Assembly (NCBI GenBank): GCA_945915065.1
Contig: CAMEER010000003.1
Span: forward strand, 1-64,000
Reading direction: 5' to 3'
Source: an uncultured Clostridia bacterium
Lineage (GTDB): Bacteria; Bacillota; Clostridia; Oscillospirales; Oscillospiraceae
DNA: 64,000 bases
Numbering within the stretch: the first letter of the stretch is position 1; every line of letters starts with the position of its first letter. The position numbers and the translations under genes were made by a program. Positions 8,378 to 16,470 of this stretch are shown here, one piece after another. The notes beneath the pieces are model-generated. The model was not told where the DNA came from and did not search any database. It worked only from the letters and a program-made list of their open reading frames with translations.

Positions 8378-9601
8378 CTATTTGCCGCCGAGGTCCACCG
8401 CGTGGCGCAGGAAGCTCAAAGGCGGTACGGGATGGGGAAGCTGCATGGTAAAGACCATCTGTGGCGTTTTCGGCTCCTGCAGGGGCAGGCCGTCGCTGTC
8501 GGTCATCATGGGAGCGGTGATGGTAAAAGGCCGGGTGTCCGGCCCCACCACCTCCAGCGCATCGCCGGCGGCGAACTTGTTCCGCAGGCTCAGCGTGGCA
8601 AGACCACTTGCGTCGCAGTCGGTGACCACGGCGCAGATCTGCCAGTCCCGTATGTACCGGGCGTTATCATAGTACTGCCCGGGCTCACCGTAGAAAAAAC
8701 CGGTGGAGTAGTGCCGGTGGCTGACGTGCTCCACCTCATCCCGCCACACAGGATCCACAGGCCGCCCCGCGGCCACATCGTCCAGCACATGGCGGTAGGC
8801 CCCGGTGACAATGGCGGCATAGTAGCCGGACTTGGCCCGGCCCTCGATCTTCAGGCAGTCCACGCCCGCGTCCATCAGATCGTCCAGATGGTCGATCATG
8901 CACATATCCCGGGAGTTCATGATATAGGTACCCTTTTCATCCTCAAATACGGGGAAGTACTCGCCGGGACGCTTTTCCTCCATCAGTGCGTACTGATAGC
9001 GGCAGGGCTGGGCGCACTGGCCCCGGTTGGCGTCCCGGCCTGTCATATAGTTGGACAGCAGGCACCGTCCGGAGTAGGACACGCACATGGCTCCGTGGCA
9101 GAACGTTTCGATCTCCAGCTCCTTTGGGGTCTTTGCCCGGATGGTACGGATCTCCTCCAGACTCAGCTCCCGGGCCAGCACCACACGGGAAGCACCCAGA
9201 TCGTACCAGGCGGAGGCAGTGGCATAGTTGGCGACGGATTGCTGGGTGCTGATGTGACGCTGGCAGCGGGGCGCGTACTTTCCCGCCAGCGTGAAGGCGC
9301 CCAGATCCGCCACGATCAGCGCGTCTACCCCCGCGTCATTCAGCCGCTCCAGATGGGCGGGCAGCTGCTCCACCTCGTTGCTGCGGGGCATGGTGTTGAC
9401 GGTGATGTGTACCTTCACGCCGTGTTCGTGGGCGTAGCCCACGGCACGGGGCAGCTCCTCGTCGGTGAAGTTCCCGGCAAAGGAGCGCATACCGAACGCG
9501 GTGCCCGCAAGGTACACCGCGTCGGCGCCGTAGGCTACGGCCATCTGCAATTTTTCCCAGTCCCCGGCGGGGGACAGCAATTCAGGCTTCTTTCGTTCCA
9601 T
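8378..9601 (-). CDS. U32 family peptidase-like protein (tRNA hydroxylation, TrhP type)
   Basis: Homologue of the U32 'collagenase-like' family whose well-studied members (TrhP, RlhA, UbiU) make hydroxylated nucleosides or ubiquinone. TrhP starts 5-hydroxyuridine formation at U34 of tRNA. Seen: N-terminal ELLSPAGDWEKL, a TIM-barrel-like body, and the signature ETFCHGAMCVSYSGRCLLSN with further Cys residues in NRGQCAQPCR that can ligate an iron-sulfur cluster. The start overlaps the stop of mltG (TGATG), so translation is probably coupled. Which hydroxylation it supports is inference. Confidence 0.88.
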   Translation of the reverse strand: MERKKPELLSPAGDWEKLQMAVAYGADAVYLAGTAFGMRSFAGNFTDEELPRAVGYAHEHGVKVHITVNTMPRSNEVEQLPAHLERLNDAGVDALIVADLGAFTLAGKYAPRCQRHISTQQSVANYATASAWYDLGASRVVLARELSLEEIRTIRAKTPKELEIETFCHGAMCVSYSGRCLLSNYMTGRDANRGQCAQPCRYQYALMEEKRPGEYFPVFEDEKGTYIMNSRDMCMIDHLDDLMDAGVDCLKIEGRAKSGYYAAIVTGAYRHVLDDVAAGRPVDPVWRDEVEHVSHRHYSTGFFYGEPGQYYDNARYIRDWQICAVVTDCDASGLATLSLRNKFAAGDALEVVGPDTRPFTITAPMMTDSDGLPLQEPKTPQMVFTMQLPHPVPPLSFLRHAVDLGGK

Positions 9602-10767
9602 CAGTCAGGCTGATACATGTCGCTGTTGATAAAAGCGAGGTGTTCGTTGTAGGTTTTGAAGAAGTGATTCACGCCGTCCTTACCGGCGGCAAAGTAATAG
9701 TAATCCGTCTCGTTGGGATAGACAGCCGCCCGAATGGATTCCATACCGGGGCAGCAGATGGGGCCGGCGGGCAGACCGGGATACTTGTAGGTGTTGTAGG
9801 GACTGTCCATATCCTTGTCAAAAGCGGTCTTGTCCTTGCCCTCCAGCGACAGGGCATAATAGATGGTGGTATCCAGCTGCAGATAGCCGTAGGTCTCCCG
9901 GTCGGTGGTGTCCATACGGTTATAGAGAACGGAGGCGATGTTCTTGCGCTCGGTCTCGTCGCCGATGCCCTCCTTTTCGATGATGGAGGCCATGGTAACG
10001 ATCTCATACAGAGAGTAGCCGCTGGCATTGATATCCGCCATCAGCTCGTCGTCAAACTGGCTGACGAAGTTGGTCAGCATGGTGTCGATGTCGTACACGG
10101 CGGTCTTTTCCGGATCAAAGGCCTGGGTGGTGGGGAACAGGAAGCCCTCCATACGGTTCACCTTGCCCAGCATATCCTCCTTCAGGAAGCTGTAGCTCTG
10201 GAACTCGAAGTTGGCGCAGGCGTCCTCCAGCTCCTCCCGGGTGGAGATACCGGCCTCCGTCAGGATGTCGATGATCTCATTGACGGTCTTGCCCTCGGGG
10301 ATGACCACCTTGATCCAGCCGTCCTCGTTGACCTTGTCCAGTTCATAGTCGTGCATGTTCTGGATCAGGCTGCGGTAATCCATATCGCTGTTCAGCTTCC
10401 ATTCACCTGGGTCGATGGTCTTGCCGGCGTGGAAGAATATACCGCAGAACTTGAAGAAGCCACGGTAATTGATCAGGCCGGCTTCCTTCAGCTTCTTGGC
10501 CACATCGCCTACGCTGTCGCCCTCCTCCACGGTGATGGTGACCTCCACATAGTCCTTGTTCAGCGAGCACAGGTCGTTGAACAGCAGCCAGCCCACGCCG
10601 GCCAGCAGGCAGGAGACCAGTATCACGCAGGCCAGATACAGTGCGGTCCGTGAAGAGATGCGCTTGCTTTTTTTCTTCTTCCGTTTGGGAGGACCGCCGG
10701 CGCTCTGGCGGCGCACCTCCTCGGCATTATAATAGGTGGTTTCGTAATTGTTCTGATCCTTGGGCAT
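9601..10767 (-). CDS. mltG: Endolytic transglycosylase MltG (YceG-like)
   Basis: Membrane enzyme that cleaves nascent peptidoglycan glycan strands and may set their length. Seen: a cytoplasmic basic, lysine-rich N-terminus, one transmembrane segment (about residues 44-67), a LysM-like region (about 78-150), and the catalytic motif MASIIEKEG with the likely acid Glu264. The C-terminal signature (PYNTYKYPGLPAGPI...YFAAGKDG) is typical. It sits between tmk (33 bp upstream) and the U32 gene, an order common in Firmicutes. Confidence 0.93.
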   Translation of the reverse strand: MPKDQNNYETTYYNAEEVRRQSAGGPPKRKKKKSKRISSRTALYLACVILVSCLLAGVGWLLFNDLCSLNKDYVEVTITVEEGDSVGDVAKKLKEAGLINYRGFFKFCGIFFHAGKTIDPGEWKLNSDMDYRSLIQNMHDYELDKVNEDGWIKVVIPEGKTVNEIIDILTEAGISTREELEDACANFEFQSYSFLKEDMLGKVNRMEGFLFPTTQAFDPEKTAVYDIDTMLTNFVSQFDDELMADINASGYSLYEIVTMASIIEKEGIGDETERKNIASVLYNRMDTTDRETYGYLQLDTTIYYALSLEGKDKTAFDKDMDSPYNTYKYPGLPAGPICCPGMESIRAAVYPNETDYYYFAAGKDGVNHFFKTYNEHLAFINSDMYQPD

Positions 10768-10800
10768 AATGATAGATTCCTTTCTTGTGTCAAAGCGGTA

Positions 10801-11463
10801 TCACAGCAGATCGCGAAGCTTGTCCATGACCTCATCATGGATCTCCTCACGGCTGCGCATCACGCCGTTTCTGGCACAGTCGATCCTTGTCCAGCCGCAG
10901 TACTCCGTCACAAAGGCGGCGTTTTCCCGGCAGCGGCGCAGGTAAGCCTCGTCCTGCTCGTGCACGTCGGCTGTGGTATGGGTGGCCTGCTCCCGCCGGC
11001 GCATCATCTGCTCGCTCAGCTCCGTGGGCAGGTCCAGATACAGCACCCGGGTGGGACGGGGCAGCCCCAGCAGGTCGTATTCAAAGTGGAACAGCCAGTC
11101 CAGAAAGGACTGCCGCTGCTCCGGAGGCAGCTTGGAGGTCTGATGCACGGCGTTGGAGGTGGTATACCGGTCGGCGATCAGCAGGCCGCCCTGCCGGTAG
11201 TATTCGCCCCAGTCCTGCTGATAGGAGGCGTAGCGGTCCACGGCGTAAAACGTGGCGGCGGCATAGGCGTTCACGTCGTCGGGATGGCTGCCGAAGGCGC
11301 CGCCCAGATACAGGCGCACCAGCGCCGAGGACTCCTCCTGATAGCGGGGGAAGGACAGGCGGCGGAAGGGAACGCCCTGTGCTTCCAGCGTCTGGCACAG
11401 CAGCTCTGTCTGTGTAGCCTTGCCGGAACCGTCCGTTCCCTCAAAAACGATCAACTTTCCCAT
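10801..11463 (-). CDS. tmk: Thymidylate kinase
   Basis: Phosphorylates dTMP to dTDP for DNA synthesis. Seen: P-loop FEGTDGSGKATQ at the N-terminus, followed by FPRYQEESSALVRLYL and DRYTTSNAVHQ. The start at 11463 is chosen because AGTGAGGAAAC lies 5 bp upstream and MGKLIVFEG is the normal family N-terminus; longer open reading upstream would run through the promoter. At 220 residues it is slightly longer than the ~210 usual, with a LID region near RREQATHTT. Confidence 0.93.
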   Translation of the reverse strand: MGKLIVFEGTDGSGKATQTELLCQTLEAQGVPFRRLSFPRYQEESSALVRLYLGGAFGSHPDDVNAYAAATFYAVDRYASYQQDWGEYYRQGGLLIADRYTTSNAVHQTSKLPPEQRQSFLDWLFHFEYDLLGLPRPTRVLYLDLPTELSEQMMRRREQATHTTADVHEQDEAYLRRCRENAAFVTEYCGWTRIDCARNGVMRSREEIHDEVMDKLRDLL

Positions 11464-11498
11464 ATGTTTCCTCACTTTCGCCATGGTCATACAAAAAC

Positions 11499-11527
11499 AG
11501 TATACCACCATTTTACCCATTTGTAAA
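11499..11527 (-). promoter_or_regulatory. Promoter of the tmk-mltG-U32 operon
   Basis: Minus strand TTTACA (11522-11527), 17 bp, TATACT (11499-11504) with extended TGG. Confidence 0.6.
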
Positions 11528-11553
11528 GAAAACATGATGGACGTCCTTTTTAC

Positions 11554-11633
11554 GGCAAGTTTTAATATGTAATTGCAGGGCACAGAGTTCCTTAAGGACT
11601 TCCGTACCCTGCAATTACATATTAGAACTTGCC
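11554..11633. repeat. 80-bp near-perfect palindrome between divergent promoters
   Basis: Left arm 11554-11583 and right arm 11604-11633 are reverse complements over 30 bp with two mismatches (GGCAAGTT...TGCAGGG). The 20-bp centre itself holds TCCTTAAGGA. It lies between the tmk promoter (-) and the ylxM promoter (+), so it ends neither gene and has no T-run of an intrinsic terminator. It may be a miniature foldback element or a protein-binding site. Confidence 0.7.
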
Positions 11634-11659
11634 AATCTTGTGCATCGCCCATTTTCGTC

Positions 11660-11688
11660 TTGACTTTTGCGGCAGATTCGTGTATGAT
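11660..11688 (+). promoter_or_regulatory. Promoter of ylxM-ffh
   Basis: TTGACT (11660-11665), 17 bp, TATGAT (11683-11688), about 70 bp before the chosen ylxM start. Confidence 0.6.
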
Positions 11689-11756
11689 AATTCATATTGT
11701 AAAGGATGAGAACTTTACATAAAGGCGATTTGCTTTACAGAAGGGAGGAGCCATCC

Positions 11757-12122
11757 GTGAAAAACCAGACCTACCGCATGACCATGCTGTTCGATTTTTA
11801 CGGCGAGATCCTCACAGAGAGGCAAAAAGAGTTTTTCGATCTGTACTACAATGAGGATCTGTCCTTGGGAGAGATCGCGGAGAATTACGGGATTTCCCGG
11901 CAGGGTGTGCGGGATGTGATCGTCCGCGCCGAGGCGGCCATGCAGGAGATCGAGGATAAAACGGGCCTGATCCGCCGCTTTATGCAGATGCAGCCCAAGA
12001 TCGCCGCCATAGAGGAGGCGGCGCAGCAGATCAAGACCATCAACTATCGCCAGTATGAGAACTCCCAGCTGGACAAGCTGGTATCTGACATTTTGGAAAA
12101 CGCCAAGGGGCTGAAGGAGTAA
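11757..12122 (+). CDS. ylxM: YlxM-family putative DNA-binding protein, SRP operon
   Basis: Small helix-turn-helix protein always found next to ffh and thought to affect signal-recognition-particle function. Seen: MLFDFYGEILTERQKEFF and the sigma-region-4-like helix-turn-helix YNEDLSLGEIAENYGISRQGVRDVI. The GTG at 11757 is chosen because GGGAGGAG lies 7 bp before it and the family starts near here; an upstream ATG at 11706 adds 17 unlike residues. It is followed after 2 bp by ffh. Confidence 0.88.
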   Translation: MKNQTYRMTMLFDFYGEILTERQKEFFDLYYNEDLSLGEIAENYGISRQGVRDVIVRAEAAMQEIEDKTGLIRRFMQMQPKIAAIEEAAQQIKTINYRQYENSQLDKLVSDILENAKGLKE

Positions 12123-12124
12123 AC

Positions 12125-13507
12125 ATGGCCTTTGAAGGATTGTCCGAAAAATTAAATGCCGTATTTAAGAACCTCCGGGGCAAGGGTCGCCTGACGGAAG
12201 CGGACGTCCGCACCGGTATGCGGGAAGTGCGTCTGGCGCTGCTGGAGGCCGACGTCAGCTATAAGGTGGTCAAGGACTTTGTGGCCCAGGTAACGGAGCG
12301 CTGCGTGGGCAGCGACGTGCTGGAGAGCCTGACGCCCGCCCAGCAGATCATCAAGATCGTCAACGAGGAACTGACCAAACTGATGGGCAGTACCAACGCC
12401 AAGATCACCACTGCCAACCGTGGGCCTACGGTGGTGATGATGGTGGGTTTGCAGGGCGCCGGTAAAACCACCAACGGCGCGAAGCTGGCCGGCCTGATGC
12501 GCCGCCAGTTCGGCAAGCGCCCGCTGCTGGCGGCCTGCGACGTGTACCGTCCTGCCGCCATTGCCCAGCTGCAGGTGGTGGGTCAGCAGCTGGATATCCC
12601 TGTATTTGAAATGGGGCAGATCGACCCCGTGACCATCGCCCGGGAAGCCGTGAAGTACGCCGCTGACCACGGCAATGACATGGTATTTCTGGATACCGCC
12701 GGCCGTCTGCATATCGACGAGACGCTGATGGACGAGCTGCGGAATATCAAGTCCGCCGTGAAGCCCAATGAGATCCTGCTGGTGGTGGACGCCATGACCG
12801 GTCAGGACGCGGTGAACGCCGCCAAGGCTTTCGACGATGCACTGGGCATTGACGGCGTGATGCTGACCAAGCTGGACGGCGACGCCCGCGGCGGCGCAGC
12901 CCTGTCCATCCGGGCGGCCACCGGAAAGCCTATCAAATTTGTGGGTACCGGCGAGAAGCTGGATATGATCGAACTGTTCCATCCAGACCGCATGGCCTCC
13001 CGCATTTTGGGTATGGGCGATATGCTGTCTTTCATCGAAAAGGCGGAGCAGCAGTACGATGAGAAGCAGGCAAAAAAGCTGGAGGAGAAGCTGCGGAAAA
13101 ACCGGCTGACGCTTTCGGATTATCTGGATCAGCTGGAGCAGCTGCAGAATATGGGAGACCTGAGCCAGATCGCCGGAATGCTGCCGGGCAATATGGCCAA
13201 GGGCTTTGACCCCGACCAGATCGACCCCAGACAGTTTTCCCGCACCAAGGCCATCATCCAGTCCATGACTGTGCAGGAGCGAGAGAATCCCCAGATCCTC
13301 AACGCCAGCCGCAAGCGCCGCATTGCTGCCGGCTGCGGCCAGCAGGTGTCGGACGTGAACCGGCTGCTGAAATCCTTTGAAGCCATGCAGCAGATGACCA
13401 AGGCGCTGACCCGTGGCGGCAAGCGGGGCATGAGCGCGCTGAACGGCATGATGGGTGGTTCCATGGGCGGAATGCACGGCTTTGGCCGCAAGAGAAGATT
13501 GAAATAA
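12125..13507 (+). CDS. ffh: Signal recognition particle protein Ffh (SRP54)
   Basis: GTPase that binds signal peptides of nascent membrane proteins and, with 4.5S/6S-type SRP RNA and FtsY, delivers ribosomes to the translocon. Seen: N domain (1-~95), G domain with GLQGAGKTTNGAKLA (G1), DTAGRLHID (G3) and TKLDGDARGGAAL (G4/G5 region), then the M domain with the RNA-binding stretch around ASRKRRIAAGCGQQVSDVNR and a Met/Gly-rich tail. 460 residues is normal. Confidence 0.97.
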   Translation: MAFEGLSEKLNAVFKNLRGKGRLTEADVRTGMREVRLALLEADVSYKVVKDFVAQVTERCVGSDVLESLTPAQQIIKIVNEELTKLMGSTNAKITTANRGPTVVMMVGLQGAGKTTNGAKLAGLMRRQFGKRPLLAACDVYRPAAIAQLQVVGQQLDIPVFEMGQIDPVTIAREAVKYAADHGNDMVFLDTAGRLHIDETLMDELRNIKSAVKPNEILLVVDAMTGQDAVNAAKAFDDALGIDGVMLTKLDGDARGGAALSIRAATGKPIKFVGTGEKLDMIELFHPDRMASRILGMGDMLSFIEKAEQQYDEKQAKKLEEKLRKNRLTLSDYLDQLEQLQNMGDLSQIAGMLPGNMAKGFDPDQIDPRQFSRTKAIIQSMTVQERENPQILNASRKRRIAAGCGQQVSDVNRLLKSFEAMQQMTKALTRGGKRGMSALNGMMGGSMGGMHGFGRKRRLK

Positions 13508-13562
13508 GTGCCCCGGCATTTATGATACATGATAAAAATATTTTATTTTGGAGGAAAAAACC

Positions 13563-13802
13563 ATGGTTAAGATCAGACTGAGAAGAATGGGCGCCAAGAA
13601 GGCTCCTTACTATCGCGTTGTGGTGGCTGACAGCCGTTATCCCCGTGACGGCCGTTTCATTGAGGAGATCGGCACTTACAACCCCTGTGTGAACCCCGCC
13701 GAGATCAAGATTGACGCTGACCGTGCCCGCGAGTGGATCAAGACCGGCGCTCAGCCCACCGATACCGTTCGTGCCCTGCTGAAGAAGGTCGACGTTCTGT
13801 AA
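13563..13802 (+). CDS. rpsP: 30S ribosomal protein S16
   Basis: Structural protein of the small ribosomal subunit, 79 residues. The N-terminus [20 protein letters not shown] is unmistakable. The ATG at 13563 follows GGAGG by 8 bp; an in-frame TTG at 13548 overlaps that RBS and was not used. Confidence 0.97.
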   Translation: MVKIRLRRMGAKKAPYYRVVVADSRYPRDGRFIEEIGTYNPCVNPAEIKIDADRAREWIKTGAQPTDTVRALLKKVDVL

Positions 13803-13817
13803 GTCCGGGGGCAAGCC

Positions 13818-14048
13818 ATGAAGGAATTGCTGCTCTATATCGCCAGAAGCCTCGTGCAGCATCCCGACCAGGTCACTGTGACTGAGGTCGAGAACGGCGA
13901 CGAGCTGACGCTGGAGCTGCGCGTTGCCCCCGAGGATATGGGCAAGGTGATCGGCCGTCAGGGCCGTATTGCCAAGGAGATCCGCACAGTGGTGCGCTCC
14001 TACGCCCAGCGTACAGGCGCCAAGGTTTCTGTGGATATCGTTGACTGA
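13818..14048 (+). CDS. khpA: KH-domain RNA-binding protein KhpA
   Basis: Small RNA-binding protein (YlqC/KhpA, 76 residues) that with KhpB affects cell elongation and RNA fate in Firmicutes. The KH signature VIGRQGRIAKEIRTVV with the GxxG loop is present. It follows rpsP as usual, but here a terminator follows, so rimM, trmD and rplS, often next in this operon, are not here. Confidence 0.93.
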   Translation: MKELLLYIARSLVQHPDQVTVTEVENGDELTLELRVAPEDMGKVIGRQGRIAKEIRTVVRSYAQRTGAKVSVDIVD

Positions 14049-14082
14049 AAAAATCAGACACCTGATCGGGTGTCTGATTTTT
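14049..14082 (+). terminator. Terminator of the ylxM-ffh-rpsP-khpA operon
   Basis: AAAAATCAGACACC / GGGTGTCTGATTTTT hairpin directly after the khpA stop. Confidence 0.9.
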
Positions 14083-14095
14083 CTTATATGTGGTG

Positions 14096-14689
14096 TTACA
14101 GCACACCGAGATGCTCCAGCAGGATTTTGACGCCGATCAGAATCAGGATCGTGCCGCCGACAAACTCGGCTTTGGACTTATAGCGGGAGCCGAACACGCT
14201 GCCGGCCTTGACGCCTGCGCAGGAGAGCACAAAGGTGATGGCGCCGATCAGACAGACGGCCACAAGGGTATTCACCAGAGGGGAAGCGGCGATGATCTCC
14301 ACCGGCACACAGGCGAAGGTGATGCCCACCGCCAGCGCGTCGATACTGGTGGCCACCGCCATCAGGAACATGGTTTTCACATCCAGCGCGGCGGAGGTAT
14401 CCTCCTCCTCATCATCCTTGGACAGAGCCTCCCGGATCATGTTGCCGCCGATTAGCGCCAGCAGCACAAAGGCGATCCACGACGCCACGGCGTTAATGTA
14501 CTTCTCAAACCCTGAACCCAACAGATAGCCAATGAAAGGCATCAGCGCCTGAAAGCCGCCGAACCACACACCGCAGATGGCGGCATTGCGAAAGGTGACC
14601 TTCTGCATGGCAAGACCCTTGCATACAGAGACGGCAAAGGCATCCATGCTCAGGCCGATGGCCAGTAAAAACAGTTCCAGAAATCCCAT
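14096..14689 (-). CDS. mntP: Manganese efflux pump MntP
   Basis: Six-helix membrane exporter of Mn2+, 197 residues, with two DUF204 repeats: the first ELFLLAIGLSMDAFAVSVCKG and the second ATSIDALAVGITFA, each carrying the conserved Asp-Ala pair in the membrane. The start at 14689 is chosen by the family N-terminus (MGFLELFLLA) and CGGAGGAAG upstream. The leader carries a manganese riboswitch with a terminator, which supports Mn as the substrate. Confidence 0.92.
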   Translation of the reverse strand: MGFLELFLLAIGLSMDAFAVSVCKGLAMQKVTFRNAAICGVWFGGFQALMPFIGYLLGSGFEKYINAVASWIAFVLLALIGGNMIREALSKDDEEEDTSAALDVKTMFLMAVATSIDALAVGITFACVPVEIIAASPLVNTLVAVCLIGAITFVLSCAGVKAGSVFGSRYKSKAEFVGGTILILIGVKILLEHLGVL

Positions 14690-14715
14690 GGTGACTTCCT
14701 CCGTAGAAATAAAAT

Positions 14716-14740
14716 GAGCGGATACCTGCCGTATCCGCTC
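14716..14740 (-). terminator. Riboswitch-controlled terminator hairpin before mntP
   Basis: GAGCGGATAC / GTATCCGCTC stem followed on the minus strand by a T-rich run, between the aptamer and the mntP RBS. It is the probable expression platform. Confidence 0.75.
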
Positions 14741-14754
14741 GTGTAACTTGTGGT

Positions 14755-14868
14755 ACATAAGACACATACGGCATCGCTGCCCGCATGAGTCTCATCAATT
14801 AAGGTGTGCCAGGCCCATGGCCAGCATGTTGACACACCGCGCTGACGCGCCGACTACTCCCTCAACAC
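14755..14868 (-). promoter_or_regulatory. yybP-ykoY manganese riboswitch
   Basis: On the minus strand the leader carries the conserved pieces of this class in order: GGGAGTAG, GTCAACAT, GGCCATGGGCCTGGCACA, and GATGAGACTCATGC. Known members bind Mn2+ and turn on mntP-type exporters. With the terminator at 14716-14740 the expected logic is readthrough when Mn2+ is high. Edges are approximate. Confidence 0.85.
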
Positions 14869-14875
14869 AAAAAGC

Positions 14876-14904
14876 ATTATAGCAAGGAGCCATGGCGAAG
14901 TCAA
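14876..14904 (-). promoter_or_regulatory. Promoter of the mntP transcript
   Basis: Minus strand TTGACT (14899-14904), 17 bp, consensus TATAAT (14876-14881), placing the start of transcription just before the riboswitch. Confidence 0.8.
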
Positions 14905-14943
14905 TCAAAAGTTCTGATCTTCTTCCGAAAGGAGTATCATTCC

Positions 14944-14982
14944 AAAAAACAAGGCACCGCCCGATAAACGGGCGATACCTTG
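14944..14982 (-). terminator. Terminator of the decarboxylase operon
   Basis: CAAGG(T/C)A-CGCCCG / CGGGCG-TACCTTG stem (14950-14982) followed on the minus strand by T6. Confidence 0.85.
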
Positions 14983-15006
14983 TGATATGGCGTCTCAGCC
15001 CCTTGC

Positions 15007-16458
15007 TCAACCTTTCCACTCCACATACAGCTGGCGGACGGCGTTGGGGTCGGCGGCGGGCTTGGCAGCGGGGACAGGGGCGGGAGATGCTTCGGCCGCG
15101 GGATGGTCGCGCTTCTCGATGAACTTGGGGGCCACCTGGGGGAACAGGGCGAGACTCAGCACATCCTCCTCGCTCTTGGCGATGTCCTTGAATTCCTCCT
15201 TGTACTTCTCCAGCTCCGGCTCCAGCAGGTCGGCGGGACGGCAGGTGATCACGTCCTCGGGGGCAATGCCCGCCTTGGCCCGGACCTCCTCATTGACCTC
15301 GCCGGGCAGCTTGCCGTATTCGCCCTTCAGCATGGCGCGGCTCTCCTTGGGGAAGGTTTTGTACCGCTCGCCCATGATGATGTTCATCACCGCCTGGGTG
15401 CCCACGATCTGGCTGGAGGGCGTCACCAGCGGGGGATAGCCGAAGTCCTTGCGGACACGGGGGATCTCCGCCAGCACGTCATAGTACTTGTCCTCCTTCC
15501 CGGCCTGCTTCAGCTGGGAGATCAGGTTGGACAGCATACCGCCGGGCACCTGATACAGCAGGGTATTGGTGTCCACACGCAGCACCTTGGGATCCAGGAT
15601 GCCGGCATCCTGCAGGCGCTGTGCCACCTTGCGGAAATGGACGGCAGCGTCGGACATCTTGCCCAGATCCAGACCGGTATCGCGGGGCGTACCTTTCAGG
15701 GTGGCCACCAGAGACTCAGTGGCGGGCTGGCTGGTGCCGTTGGCCATGGGGGAGAGGGCGGTGTCCACAATGTCCACACCGGCATAGGCCGCCATCAGCA
15801 GCGTCATGTCGCCGGTGCCGGAGGTGTTGTGGGTGTGCAGGTGGATGGGGACGGAAACCGTCTCCTTCAGCGCCTTCACCAGAGAGTAGGCGTCCATGGG
15901 CAGCAGCAGGTTGGCCATATCCTTGATGCAGATGGCGTCGGCGCCCATCTGCTCCAGCTCCTTGGCCAGCTTCACGAAGTAAGCCTCGTTGTGGATGGGG
16001 GACATGGTATAGCTGAGGGTGGCCTCCACTTGTCCGCCGTACTTTTTGGTGGACTTGATGGCCTGCTCCAGATTGCGCACATCGTTGAGGGCGTCGAAAA
16101 TGCGGATAATGTCAATGCCGTTTTCGATGCTCTTGCGGCAGAAAGCGTCCACCACATCGTCGGCGTAGTGCTTGTAGCCCAGAATGTTCTGGCCGCGGAA
16201 CAGCATCTGCAGCTTGGTGTGCTTCACATGCTTGCGGATGGTGCGCAGACGCTCCCAGGGATCCTCGTTGAGGAAACGCATACAGGCGTCAAAGGTGGCG
16301 CCGCCCCAGCACTCCAGGGAATAGTAGCCGATGGCATCCAGCATTTCCAGCGCAGGCAGCATATCCTCAATGGTCATGCGGGTGGCGGCCTGGGACTGGT
16401 GGGCGTCACGCAGGATGGTATCGGTGATCAGCAGGGGTTTATTTGACAAAAATTCCAT
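15007..16458 (-). CDS. oadA: Na+-pumping oxaloacetate decarboxylase subunit alpha (carboxyltransferase)
   Basis: Cytoplasmic carboxyltransferase that moves CO2 from oxaloacetate to biotin; the membrane beta subunit then releases CO2 and exports Na+. Seen: ITDTILRDAHQSQAATRM (metal/substrate site), the TIM barrel, and the HLHTHNTSG metal site, then the conserved post-barrel domain. The protein stops at 483 residues in a Pro/Ala linker (residues ~455-475) without a biotinyl domain; that domain is encoded separately at 17743-18084. A pyruvate carboxylase subunit B reading is possible from homology, but the beta and gamma neighbours favour a decarboxylase pump. Confidence 0.9.
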   Translation of the reverse strand: MEFLSNKPLLITDTILRDAHQSQAATRMTIEDMLPALEMLDAIGYYSLECWGGATFDACMRFLNEDPWERLRTIRKHVKHTKLQMLFRGQNILGYKHYADDVVDAFCRKSIENGIDIIRIFDALNDVRNLEQAIKSTKKYGGQVEATLSYTMSPIHNEAYFVKLAKELEQMGADAICIKDMANLLLPMDAYSLVKALKETVSVPIHLHTHNTSGTGDMTLLMAAYAGVDIVDTALSPMANGTSQPATESLVATLKGTPRDTGLDLGKMSDAAVHFRKVAQRLQDAGILDPKVLRVDTNTLLYQVPGGMLSNLISQLKQAGKEDKYYDVLAEIPRVRKDFGYPPLVTPSSQIVGTQAVMNIIMGERYKTFPKESRAMLKGEYGKLPGEVNEEVRAKAGIAPEDVITCRPADLLEPELEKYKEEFKDIAKSEEDVLSLALFPQVAPKFIEKRDHPAAEASPAPVPAAKPAADPNAVRQLYVEWKG

Positions 16459-16470
16459 AGTTACCTCCTA

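Noticed and set aside
12152..13519. Minus-strand open frame of 455 codons
   Set aside because: Antisense to ffh; His/Gln/Leu-rich shadow translation.
15103..16446. Plus-strand open frame of 447 codons
   Set aside because: Antisense to oadA; no family features.
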